DNA of 41,827 bases, from assembly GCA_028282545.1 (NCBI GenBank), contig JANQHT010000073.1, positions 1 through 41,827 of the forward strand. Reading direction: 5' to 3'. Position 1 is the stretch's first letter. Every line of letters starts with the position of its first letter. Of this stretch, positions 7,481-15,186 are shown one piece after another. Made by a program: the position numbers and the translations under genes. Source of the DNA: Spirochaetales bacterium (GTDB lineage: Bacteria; Spirochaetota; Spirochaetia; DSM-27196; Alkalispirochaetaceae). Below the pieces are notes generated by a model that saw only the letters and a program-made list of their open reading frames with translations, was not told the DNA's origin and ran no database searches.

Positions 7481-8232
7481 TCAATCGGTAGTCGTTGCGC
7501 GAGTTCCGCCTCAAACCAGCGGTAGAGCGCGATGGTTCGATTCGAAAAACTGTCCCGGACGCGCTCTTCGAATCCGAAAGCACTCGGTACCCGCACGCCC
7601 AAGTTCCCATAAAACGACAGACCGTCCTCACCCGGGAATACCAGGATTACCGTCTTGAGCTGTCCGGGCCCGACGATCGGAACCATGTTGTAGTACATCC
7701 GGGTCAGGTTTTCGATCTCCATCAGGATTCCATCCTCCGAAGCGGACAACGTGACCTGTTGGATATTGCGGCCGAATGAACTGTCTCGTTGGAATATCCA
7801 CGTTGTGTCCTGTGCCGGGATCGATCCAAGGACGGGGTCGGGAACGCGTTCGCGAGACTCGGGACCGGCCACCGCGTGGCTTTCGAGGTAGAAAACACGC
7901 ATTCGACCGCGGCTGGCGCTATAGTACTCGATTCCAGCCATCGTACTTGGCGACCGAAGCGTGTTGTAGATTTCGAGCCGGTTGTCTCGCCACGTGTCCG
8001 GGGACGTGCCCGGTACGACAAAGAGCGCCTCGATTCCGAGATTGGGACCGTGAGATCGCATCGTTCGTTCAATTGTGGAGGAAAACGATCCCTGGGGGAT
8101 CAACGTGAACGCCTCACCGGCTCGATAGTCCGATACAAGGCCATTGGCCGGCACCGTTTGCGCCGACGCCTGGATTACCGATACCGTGGCGCACATAATC
8201 AATGCAGTAACTGTACCGACGCCACATCGCAT
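7477..8232 (-). CDS. Uncharacterised secreted protein
   Basis: A 251-residue protein that I do not recognise by function. It begins with a signal peptide (MRCGVGTVTALIMCATVSVIQASA, cleavage likely before QT), so it is exported. The mature part is mixed alpha/beta with many Arg and aromatic residues and no further membrane helix, cysteine motif or repeat. ATG 8232 is chosen for the signal peptide; there is no Shine-Dalgarno, and a weak TTGTCG-17-TAGGTT promoter ends 10 nt before it. It is divergent from murG with only ~30 bp between starts, and its stop lies inside the pst promoter region. A domain of unknown function restricted to spirochaetes is possible. Confidence 0.7.
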   Translation of the reverse strand: MRCGVGTVTALIMCATVSVIQASAQTVPANGLVSDYRAGEAFTLIPQGSFSSTIERTMRSHGPNLGIEALFVVPGTSPDTWRDNRLEIYNTLRSPSTMAGIEYYSASRGRMRVFYLESHAVAGPESRERVPDPVLGSIPAQDTTWIFQRDSSFGRNIQQVTLSASEDGILMEIENLTRMYYNMVPIVGPGQLKTVILVFPGEDGLSFYGNLGVRVPSAFGFEERVRDSFSNRTIALYRWFEAELAQRLPID

Positions 8233-8233
8233 G

Positions 8234-8249
8234 GTAGGTTGGAACCTAC
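8234..8249. promoter_or_regulatory. Palindrome between divergent starts (possible operator)
   Basis: GTAGGTT-GG-AACCTAC is a perfect 7-bp inverted repeat. It lies in the ~30-bp space between the start of the secreted-protein gene and that of murG and covers the likely -10 region of the former. It may be a repressor site or an mRNA 5' hairpin. Confidence 0.4.
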
Positions 8250-8262
8250 TACAGTGAAAGCA

Positions 8263-9372
8263 ATGCGACAACCACGCGACGCGACTCTCGTCGTGGCCTT
8301 TGCCGGCGGCGGCACCGGCGGACATGTTTACCCAGGGATCGCCGTGTACGAACGCCTTCCGGCGTCTATGCGGGATCGAGCCCTTTGGGTCGGATCTCGG
8401 ACCGGGGTAGAGAGGGCGATCGTTGAACGATTTGGAATCACCTATCGCGGTGTCTCGGCCGGCAAGCTGCGGCGATACGTGTCGGTTCGGAATCTGCTGG
8501 TTCCCTTCCAGGTGACGGCCGGGTTTCTCGAAGCGCGTCGTGTCCTGCGCACACACCGGGTGGACGTGCTCTTCTCCAAAGGTGGTTTCGTCGCGGTTCC
8601 GGTGGTACTTGCAGCGTGGTCCCTGGGGATTCCCGTTGCCATCCACGAATCCGACGCGACTGCCGGCCTTGCAACGCGTCTGACCGCACCGTTTGCGAAG
8701 TGTGTCTTTCTCGCGTATACAATCGACGGTTTCGGCCGGCGCCTCGGAAACCGATCGGTGGTCGTTGGAAACCCGATACGGCGGACCATGGTCACGGGGC
8801 GGCCCGAGGCGGCGTTTGTCTCTTTTGGTGAGCGCGCCTCCCGTCTTGAGGCGGCGGGCCTGCCCCTGTTGCTCGTTCTGGGCGGATCGCTCGGTGCGCG
8901 CCAGATTAACCGGCTCGTCTGGAACTCCCTGAATCGTCTGTGCGCGAGCGCCATCGTTGTCCACCAGACCGGAACGAGCGACACCATACCGGCCGACGCC
9001 GTTCATGAACACTACGTTGCGCGGCCAAGTTTCACGGACGAGCTGGGTAGTCTCTACGCGCGGGCGGACTTGGTGGTTTCCCGCGCCGGGGCGGGGTCTC
9101 TCGCTGAAATTGCCGCGAATCGGATTCCCGCAGTACTTTTACCCCTGAGCTCTCGCATTTCGCGAGGAGATCAGGCATACAATGCACGCGTGTTCGACCA
9201 ATTCGGCGTGGCGACGGTTCTCAATACGGATCGAACCGAGGCCGAAACGTTTGCATCGACCGTGGTCGGAATTCTGTCGGATCGGGCGAAGCTTGGGAAG
9301 ATGCGTGAATCCTACCGAGCCGTTCCGACGACCGACGCGGCAGAGACGATCGCCGCCTGGCTCAGGAGTTGA
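8263..9372 (+). CDS. murG: UDP-GlcNAc:lipid I GlcNAc transferase MurG
   Basis: Peripheral inner-membrane glycosyltransferase that adds GlcNAc to lipid I to make lipid II. 369 residues, normal for MurG. The N-terminal glycine loop AGGGTGGHVYPG, the second loop VLGGSLGARQIN, and the UDP-GlcNAc-binding region SRAGAGSLAEIAANRIPAVLLP are all present. ATG 8263 puts the first loop at the usual distance; an in-frame GTG at 8254 is possible, and neither has a clear Shine-Dalgarno. The gene is outside the usual mur/fts cluster and heads murG-cvpA-holB-atoS-atoC. Confidence 0.96.
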   Translation: MRQPRDATLVVAFAGGGTGGHVYPGIAVYERLPASMRDRALWVGSRTGVERAIVERFGITYRGVSAGKLRRYVSVRNLLVPFQVTAGFLEARRVLRTHRVDVLFSKGGFVAVPVVLAAWSLGIPVAIHESDATAGLATRLTAPFAKCVFLAYTIDGFGRRLGNRSVVVGNPIRRTMVTGRPEAAFVSFGERASRLEAAGLPLLLVLGGSLGARQINRLVWNSLNRLCASAIVVHQTGTSDTIPADAVHEHYVARPSFTDELGSLYARADLVVSRAGAGSLAEIAANRIPAVLLPLSSRISRGDQAYNARVFDQFGVATVLNTDRTEAETFASTVVGILSDRAKLGKMRESYRAVPTTDAAETIAAWLRS

Positions 9373-9373
9373 A

Positions 9374-9856
9374 ATGACGCTTTCCGGACTGGACATCGTC
9401 TTTCTTATCCTCATCGCATTCGCGTCGCTCAGGACCGGTTTGCGGGGTTTCGTAAAGGAACTCCTTACGGTGGCCGCCCTGGTTCTGGGTATCGCGGGGG
9501 CCGTCCTTTTCTACGGCGTCGCCGCGGAAGCGCTCGGCCCGACGGTCGGGTTGGAGGGGACCTGGGCGCAAGTTGTATCGTTCCTGGCCATTTTCCTGCT
9601 GGTCTATGTCGTTCTGAAACTCTTTGAACGTGCCTTGAACGGTATTATCGATCGAATCCACCTGGAGAGCCTGGACCACGCTCTGGGGTTTTTCCTGGGC
9701 GTTGTTGAAGGCGTGCTTCTGGTCTTTGTTATCCTCATCGTTTTGCAATGGCAAAACGTCGTCGACGTTGCGAATGCGATCAGCGAGAGCACCATTGCGA
9801 CGTTGCTTCTCCCGTTTATCCCCTACGCCCGCCGGCTCATGAGTGTTGCCGTCTGA
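9374..9856 (+). CDS. cvpA: CvpA-family membrane protein
   Basis: 160 residues with four hydrophobic segments and the family opening LDIVFLILIAFASLRTGLRGFVKE. CvpA proteins are inner-membrane proteins named for colicin V production; their biochemical role is not settled, though they matter for envelope integrity. The ATG lies 1 bp after the murG stop, with AGGAG inside the murG end. Its stop overlaps the holB start by one base (TGATG). Confidence 0.9.
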   Translation: MTLSGLDIVFLILIAFASLRTGLRGFVKELLTVAALVLGIAGAVLFYGVAAEALGPTVGLEGTWAQVVSFLAIFLLVYVVLKLFERALNGIIDRIHLESLDHALGFFLGVVEGVLLVFVILIVLQWQNVVDVANAISESTIATLLLPFIPYARRLMSVAV

Positions 9857-11037
9857 TGTTTGAGAATGTCATTGGTCAGGATGCGGCCGTCTCCGCGATC
9901 GTTCACGATCTCAAAGGGGGCACCCTACCGCCGACGCTCCTTATCGACGGTCCGCGATACTCCGGCAAGGGTACCATCGCGCTTGAGATCGCACGGGTTC
10001 TCACGTGTCGGAACGGTCGCGGCGACTGGAGCTGCGACTGTGCGTCGTGCCGGCTGCACCGCGAACTGGCCTATCCCGAATTCGTTGCCTTCGGGCCGCG
10101 CGATTTTGCCGCGGACATTGCGATCTCCGCGGAAACCGTGCGCCGGGATCCCCGGCGGGCCCGGCGTTTTCTCTTCGTTCGTTCCGTCAGGCGCCTGGCA
10201 CAACGATTCGATCCCCGATTTCGCGTTGGCCGCGGGGACGCCGCGGTTGATCGGTTGCTGGAGAAACTCCTGGAGTCCACCGACTCATTGCTCGATGAGC
10301 GGTTGAGTGAACCGGCCGGTGTGGTGCAACCCGCCGTGGACGGCGTTGTGTCGGAGGCCCTCTCGCTCGTGCGGCACCTGCCGAACGATCATTACCCCGT
10401 GGATCGCGTTCGGGCGATAACCTCCTGGTCGCGGGTTGCCGGCGCCCAGGGTTCAAAGGTAGTGGTGTGCGAGGAAGCGCACACGATGCAGTCCAGTGCG
10501 CAGAACGCGCTTCTCAAAGTCCTGGAAGAACCGCCCCAGGGTGTGTACTTCGTCCTCTGCTCATCCCGCCCTTCGGCAATCAGGGATACCGTTCTCTCAC
10601 GGGTACGAAGGTACTCGACCGTTCAGCGTGCACCCGGTGTGGAAACCGACGTACTGGCGCGCATCTTCTCTGTAACCGGGTTTGACGGCGGCCTGGAACG
10701 CTACTTTCGACGCGTCACGATCGGTGCGGATGACGGGTACGCGGTCCTTGTCGAGTCACTCCGGGCGTTTGTACGGGGGAACCCCTTCGACCCGGACCGG
10801 GCGGTAGAGGCGTTTCAACGTGCCGTAGAAGGCGTTGACGGGCGCGCGTTGATCGTGGCGGCCGCCGATGACGCGGCTCGCGGGATCGACATCAGCGACA
10901 CGACCGCATTGGATCGCGATGTTCTCAGGCGGCGGTGGGGATTGCTCCGCCGTCATATCGATCGGGTAACCGCCCGCAACATCAACGCCGCGGCCACGTT
11001 TCGATCGCTCCTCTTCTCGCAGCGAGGTGAGGCGTGA
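9856..11037 (+). CDS. holB: DNA polymerase III delta'/tau-like clamp-loader ATPase
   Basis: 393-residue AAA+ protein of the clamp-loader family. N-terminal P-loop GPRYSGKGT; a zinc-knuckle-like cluster of four Cys near residues 51-65 (TCRNGRGDWSCDCASC); sensor region SSAQNALLKVLEEPPQGVYF. The usual SRC motif reads SRVRR, so the arginine finger is shifted or weakened, which fits delta' better than an active tau subunit. An insertion after the zinc region makes it longer than a minimal delta'. It overlaps both neighbours by 1-4 bp. Confidence 0.85.
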   Translation: MFENVIGQDAAVSAIVHDLKGGTLPPTLLIDGPRYSGKGTIALEIARVLTCRNGRGDWSCDCASCRLHRELAYPEFVAFGPRDFAADIAISAETVRRDPRRARRFLFVRSVRRLAQRFDPRFRVGRGDAAVDRLLEKLLESTDSLLDERLSEPAGVVQPAVDGVVSEALSLVRHLPNDHYPVDRVRAITSWSRVAGAQGSKVVVCEEAHTMQSSAQNALLKVLEEPPQGVYFVLCSSRPSAIRDTVLSRVRRYSTVQRAPGVETDVLARIFSVTGFDGGLERYFRRVTIGADDGYAVLVESLRAFVRGNPFDPDRAVEAFQRAVEGVDGRALIVAAADDAARGIDISDTTALDRDVLRRRWGLLRRHIDRVTARNINAAATFRSLLFSQRGEA

Positions 11038-12209
11038 ATCGTTTTGTGAAACGGGCGTTGGCCAAGATTCCCAAGCTCGACACCGAACAGATCCGGCACA
11101 TCCTGGAAGACGTGGCGGCCCAGAATGACGCGTACCAGGCAGCTCTCGATTCTTTGAACGACGGCGTGATCGTGTGTGATGACCGCCACACGATATCGAT
11201 GACAAACCGCGCTGCGGAGCGGTATCTCGTCGGGCCCATCCCGAGGCAGAGCGGAGACAAGGTAATCTGGGATGCCGTAGCGGACGAGGACATCCGTTCG
11301 TTTGTTCAGAATGCGCTGGAGAACGAAGAGACGGTGGTCGGTCGTGAATTTGCCCTGGAATGGGAGGGGGGTGTCGCCCGGATCTTGCGGGTGAGCGTTT
11401 TCCCCCTCATTCGCGACGGCTACATTCAAGGGTCGATTATCCAAATCGGCGACGTATCCGAGTCCCGGGCCCGGGAAGCACGGTTGCGCCGCGCGGAGAA
11501 CCTCGCCAGCCTGACCACCCTCGCCGCCGGAGTTGCGCACGAGATCAAGAACCCCTTGGGGTCGATCGGGATTCACGCGCAGTTGGTACAACGCGAACTG
11601 GACAGGTTCCCCGACGATGACGTCCAGGAAATCCGGGAAAGTCTGGCAATCGTCAATGAAGAGATCCAGCGCCTCAACAAAATTGTCGTGGATTTTCTCT
11701 TCGCCGTTCGCCCCATGGACACGTACCTGGTCGATTGCGACGTGAACGAGATCGTTCGCGAACTGGTTCGGTTTATTCGAGTTGAACTTGAGGAGCAGGA
11801 CATTGAGGTCGAGGTGAAACTGGACGACCAGGTCCCCCTCCTCAAGATCGACGAAAAGTACTTCAAACAGGCGCTCCTCAACGTATTCAAGAACGCCATG
11901 CCCGCGATGCCCGACGGTGGGCGATTGACCGTTTCCACGCGTGCCACGGACGATACCGTTTTCTTACGCGTATCCGATACCGGGACGGGGATGTCCGACG
12001 AGGTCCTCGCGAAGATATTCGAACCGTATTTCACGACCAAGGACTTTGGCAGTGGGATCGGTCTGACCCTCGTATACAAGGTGATTAAGGAGCACATGGG
12101 CGACATATCAGTCACCTCCCGTGAAGGCGTCGGTACGACCTTTACCATTTCTCTGCCGGTGCCGCAGCGCGAAACGCACCTGCTCTCATGGACGGAGGGT
12201 GACGAATGA
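11034..12209 (+). CDS. atoS: PAS-domain sensor histidine kinase, AtoS/NtrB type
   Basis: 391 residues, cytoplasmic by sequence (no membrane helix). An N-terminal PAS domain (about 30-130, LNDGVIVCDDRHTISMTNRA) is followed by the dimerisation/phosphotransfer helix with the H-box HEIKNPLGSI (His168), N-box LLNVFKNAM, G1 box DTGTGMSDE, F box FEPYFTTK and G2 box GSGIGLTL. A GTG start overlaps the holB stop (GTGA) with GAGG upstream, and the end overlaps atoC by 4 bp. It is the cognate kinase of the downstream sigma-54 activator; the signal is unknown. Confidence 0.93.
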   Translation: MNRFVKRALAKIPKLDTEQIRHILEDVAAQNDAYQAALDSLNDGVIVCDDRHTISMTNRAAERYLVGPIPRQSGDKVIWDAVADEDIRSFVQNALENEETVVGREFALEWEGGVARILRVSVFPLIRDGYIQGSIIQIGDVSESRAREARLRRAENLASLTTLAAGVAHEIKNPLGSIGIHAQLVQRELDRFPDDDVQEIRESLAIVNEEIQRLNKIVVDFLFAVRPMDTYLVDCDVNEIVRELVRFIRVELEEQDIEVEVKLDDQVPLLKIDEKYFKQALLNVFKNAMPAMPDGGRLTVSTRATDDTVFLRVSDTGTGMSDEVLAKIFEPYFTTKDFGSGIGLTLVYKVIKEHMGDISVTSREGVGTTFTISLPVPQRETHLLSWTEGDE

Positions 12210-13555
12210 CCTTCAACGTACTGGTCGTGGACGACGAGAAGAACATCCGAACCGGGCTGGGGAAGGCGATGGAGCTGGACGGCTACGCGACCTTTGAAGC
12301 CGAGGATGGCCAGGAGGCCCTGGAGATCATTGAGAGGGAGGAGATCGACCTCGTTCTGGCGGACCTCCGTATGCCGCGTGTCAGCGGGCAGGAGCTGTTG
12401 ACCCGCGTCGTCGATTCGTTTCCTACCATTCCGGTCATTATTCTGACCGGACACGGAACAATCGAAACCGCGGTGCAGGCGATGCGCGACGGCGCGTTCG
12501 ATTTCCTTACCAAGCCGGTGAACCTCGACCGCCTTTCGCTGTTGGCAAAACGCGCCCTTTCGACGCGTGAACTGGTTCTCCAACACCGTGCGCTGCAGGC
12601 GGAACTCGAAACGCACCGCCAGAACCAGCAGATCATCGGCAAGAGCCCGGAGATGCAGCGTATTCTGGACGTTGTTCGCCAAGTTGCGCCCACCAAGGCG
12701 TCGGTCCTGATTACCGGTGAGAGCGGGGTGGGGAAGGAACTCGTGGCGGACGCGCTTCACCACCTCTCTGATCGCCGGGACAAACCATTTGTCAAGGTTC
12801 ACTGCGCGGCATTGTCGGAGTCACTCCTCGAAAGCGAACTTTTCGGCCACGAAAAGGGGGCGTTTACCGGTGCAATCGGACGGAAACGAGGCCGTTTCGA
12901 GTTGGCGAACACCGGCACGGTATTCCTCGACGAGATCGGTGAGATCAGTCCGAGCGTCCAGATTAAAATCCTTCGGGTTCTCCAGGAGAAGCAGTTTGAA
13001 CGCGTTGGCGGTGAGGCAACGATCAACGTGGATGTGCGTATCGTAGCCGCCACCAACAGAGATCTTCGGGTGGAGATAGAACGCGGAACGTTCCGGGAGG
13101 ACCTCTTCTACCGGCTCAACGTCGTGAATATCCAGGTGCCGCCTCTACGAGAACGAAGGGAGGATATTCCGCTTCTTACTGCGGCTTTTATCCGCGAGTT
13201 TTCCCGGGAGAACGGTAAGACGGTTGAAGGAATTGACGCGAAAACGCGTTCCCTGTTGTTCGGGTATCCCTGGCCGGGCAATATCCGTGAGCTCCGGAAT
13301 AGCATCGAAAGCGCCGTTGTGCTTGCCAAGGGCGAGATTCTCACCGTGGACGATTTGCCGCCGAGCATCCACGACGGCGGCGAAGACCGTGACGTCCGGA
13401 TCGCACTTGGATCGACAATGGCCGACGCTGAACGAGAGATCATTCGGGCAACCCTAGCGTCGGTAAACGGAAACAAAACAAAAGCGGCGGCAACGCTCGG
13501 CATTGGACGGAAGACGCTCCACCGCAAGATCGCGGAGTACGCGATCGAGGACTAA
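12206..13555 (+). CDS. atoC: Sigma-54-dependent response regulator, AtoC/NtrC type
   Basis: 449-residue bacterial enhancer-binding protein. Receiver with acidic pair VVDDEKN, phospho-acceptor Asp53 in LVLADLRMP and Lys in FLTKPVN; AAA+ domain with Walker A GESGVGKE, the sigma-54-contacting GAFTGA loop, and Walker B GTVFLDEIGE; Fis-type helix-turn-helix at the C-terminus (GNKTKAAATLGIGRKTLHRK). It requires an RpoN elsewhere in the genome. Its TAA shares two bases with the TAG of the convergent wecA-like gene, leaving no room for a terminator. The sigma-54 promoter at 18212 is a candidate target. Confidence 0.96.
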   Translation: MTFNVLVVDDEKNIRTGLGKAMELDGYATFEAEDGQEALEIIEREEIDLVLADLRMPRVSGQELLTRVVDSFPTIPVIILTGHGTIETAVQAMRDGAFDFLTKPVNLDRLSLLAKRALSTRELVLQHRALQAELETHRQNQQIIGKSPEMQRILDVVRQVAPTKASVLITGESGVGKELVADALHHLSDRRDKPFVKVHCAALSESLLESELFGHEKGAFTGAIGRKRGRFELANTGTVFLDEIGEISPSVQIKILRVLQEKQFERVGGEATINVDVRIVAATNRDLRVEIERGTFREDLFYRLNVVNIQVPPLRERREDIPLLTAAFIREFSRENGKTVEGIDAKTRSLLFGYPWPGNIRELRNSIESAVVLAKGEILTVDDLPPSIHDGGEDRDVRIALGSTMADAEREIIRATLASVNGNKTKAAATLGIGRKTLHRKIAEYAIED

Positions 13556-14595
13556 CCGGCCGGATGTCGCAGGAACGCGGCTACCACGATTGCCGATATC
13601 CAGACACAGGCGGTGACGACCGTTGCGATTGTTGCCGGCACGGTGTACCAGAGCATCCCGGTGACTCCCAGGAGCCCCATCGCGATCACAACGATGCCTA
13701 GAAGTCTGCTACCGTGAATATCTCTATCGATAAGGCGGTGATGGATGTGCTCGCGATCGGCGGTGTGGACCGGTAGCCGACGCGTGATGCGCCGGCCGAT
13801 CGCGAGGAGCGTATCGAATACCGGCAGAAAGAGAATCGTCAGAACCGGGAGGAGCGCGAACGACTGATCTTCCGGCGCAAAACCCACAACCGGAATTATG
13901 GCGAGCACGAAGCCCAGGAGAAGCGACCCGGAATCGCCCATAAAGATGCGCGCCGGAGGGAAGTTGTACACCAGGAATCCCGCAACCGCTCCAAAGAGCG
14001 CAAAGGCGATCACCGAGAGACCTACGTTGCCGCGGGAAAGGGCGATCAGACCCATAAAAAGCGCGGCGCTCCCGGAGATGGTCCCGGCCAGTCCGTCGGC
14101 ACCGTCCACCAGATTGACCGCGTTCGCGATCGCCACGAGCCAGACCACGGTAAGCGGTGCCCCCAGGGCAGGTGGAACGGTGACGGTGAGGAACGGGAGA
14201 TCCAGGCTGCGAATGAAGGTACCGCCCGCGACGACAACGACCGCCGCGGCAAGTTGTACAACAAGCTTGACCACTGCCCGGAGGTTCACGAAATCGTCGT
14301 AGAGGCCCATAAAATGCATGATCGATACGCCCGTGAAGAGGAACGCGATCATTCGCGCGCTCCCGGGCAGTGCCATGCCGCGGGCATCGAGTATGAGCAA
14401 GCCCGTGACAGCTGTGATGACAAACGACAGGTAGATGCCGACTCCGCCTAGACGCGGCGTGTCGTCGGTGTGGATCTTGCGATGATTCCGTTCGTCGTAC
14501 CACTGCTTCCGGTGGGCGAGCGATAGGATAGTGGGCGTAGCGAACACGTTGATCAGGAATCCGCCCAGAATGAGACCAACCAGCAGGGTGAGAAT
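13552..14595 (-). CDS. WecA/TagO-family undecaprenyl-phosphate sugar-1-phosphate transferase, ATT start
   Basis: Polytopic membrane transferase (MraY/WecA family) that links a sugar-1-phosphate to undecaprenyl phosphate to start surface-glycan synthesis. Family motifs are visible: RKIHTDDTPRLGG, NLVDGADGLAG, the FMGDSGSLLLGF loop with its Asp, and the ADREHIHHRL histidine loop. The first orthodox start (GTG 14547) lacks a ribosome site and cuts the first membrane helix. Reading 16 codons further back gives ILTLLVGLILGGFLIN, with GGAGG 7 nt before an ATT at 14595, so ATT is the likely start (~347 aa). It follows the J-domain gene by 4 bp. Confidence 0.88.
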   Translation of the reverse strand: MLTLLVGLILGGFLINVFATPTILSLAHRKQWYDERNHRKIHTDDTPRLGGVGIYLSFVITAVTGLLILDARGMALPGSARMIAFLFTGVSIMHFMGLYDDFVNLRAVVKLVVQLAAAVVVVAGGTFIRSLDLPFLTVTVPPALGAPLTVVWLVAIANAVNLVDGADGLAGTISGSAALFMGLIALSRGNVGLSVIAFALFGAVAGFLVYNFPPARIFMGDSGSLLLGFVLAIIPVVGFAPEDQSFALLPVLTILFLPVFDTLLAIGRRITRRLPVHTADREHIHHRLIDRDIHGSRLLGIVVIAMGLLGVTGMLWYTVPATIATVVTACVWISAIVVAAFLRHPAG

Positions 14596-14599
14596 TTCT

Positions 14600-14971
14600 C
14601 TACCTCCGTCCTTGTTCGCGATAGTGGGAACGGATGCGTTCGAACGACGCCGTGAGGCGACGTGTCAGTTCGGCGGCAGCGCGCTCCTTCTCCGGATCGT
14701 TGGTGAAGAGATCCGGATGGTACTGGGAAACTTCCCGGCGGTACGCCTTGCGCACCGATTCCAATGAAGACCCGACCGGAACGCCCAAGACGGCAAAATC
14801 CCGTTCAAACGGGTCGGCGGGGCGCGGCGTCGCCGCGCCGTGGGTCGATTCGTCCTCTTCGATAAACCGCTCCAACTCATCCCAGGCCGCGCGAAACTCC
14901 GCAGAGTGTCCAACATCGGGTGCGCGTACGTACGATTGAATCAGGCGATCGAATCTCTGCAGCAGATTCAT
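14600..14971 (-). CDS. J-domain (DnaJ-like) protein
   Basis: 123 residues. The C-terminal half is a J domain: DFAVLGVPVGSSLESVRKAYRREVSQYHPDLF with the HPD tripeptide needed to stimulate Hsp70 ATPase. The N-terminal ~50 residues are helical and acidic and not recognised. There is no G/F or zinc region, so it is a type III J protein, probably with a specific client. It is the first gene of a two-gene operon with the WecA-like transferase; the promoter lies at 14993-15021. Confidence 0.85.
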   Translation of the reverse strand: MNLLQRFDRLIQSYVRAPDVGHSAEFRAAWDELERFIEEDESTHGAATPRPADPFERDFAVLGVPVGSSLESVRKAYRREVSQYHPDLFTNDPEKERAAAELTRRLTASFERIRSHYREQGRR

Positions 14972-14988
14972 GCATTGATTCCCAGAGG

Positions 14989-15010
14989 CGCCATTTTATG
15001 GGAAATGGCG
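14989..15010. promoter_or_regulatory. Palindrome overlapping the J-protein promoter
   Basis: CGCCATTT-TATGGG-AAATGGCG is a perfect 8-bp inverted repeat covering the predicted -10 of the minus-strand promoter. It could be an operator. No T-run follows on either strand. Confidence 0.45.
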
Positions 15011-15021
15011 TGAAGTGAAAA
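14993..15021 (-). promoter_or_regulatory. Predicted sigma-70 promoter of the J-protein/wecA operon
   Basis: On the minus strand TTTTCA, 17 bp, TAAAAT, with the -10 ending 21 bp before ATG 14971. The -10 is 5/6 to consensus and the -35 4/6. Confidence 0.5.
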
Positions 15022-15087
15022 GGCCGACGATATTCATCTTCAATCAGCTATGTAATCTCCCCAATGAGACCGGCCTGACCTTTAATC

Positions 15088-15124
15088 GAGACGATGTTGT
15101 CGGAGGGCCCGTCGCCCTCCGGCC
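15088..15124. repeat. Short dispersed intergenic repeat, copy 2
   Basis: Matches 1861-1897 at about 29 of 37 positions and contains the hairpin GGAGGGC-CCGTC-GCCCTCC. It lies in the 215-bp gap before the helicase gene and overlaps an upstream in-frame ATG (15094). This supports the later start for that gene. Function unknown. Confidence 0.5.
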
Positions 15125-15186
15125 TTCGTGAGAGATCCCGGTGCCTGTTCGAAGGGGGCGCGATCGCGCTACGGTGGGTACCTTCG

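Noticed and set aside
7477..9012. Long minus-strand open frame across murG
   Set aside because: Antisense shadow of murG in high-GC DNA; only the part from 8232 has a signal peptide and protein-like composition.
15094..15186. Longer N-terminus for the JAMM-DinG protein
   Set aside because: No ribosome site before 15094, and the extra codons overlap a repeat also present in non-coding DNA.
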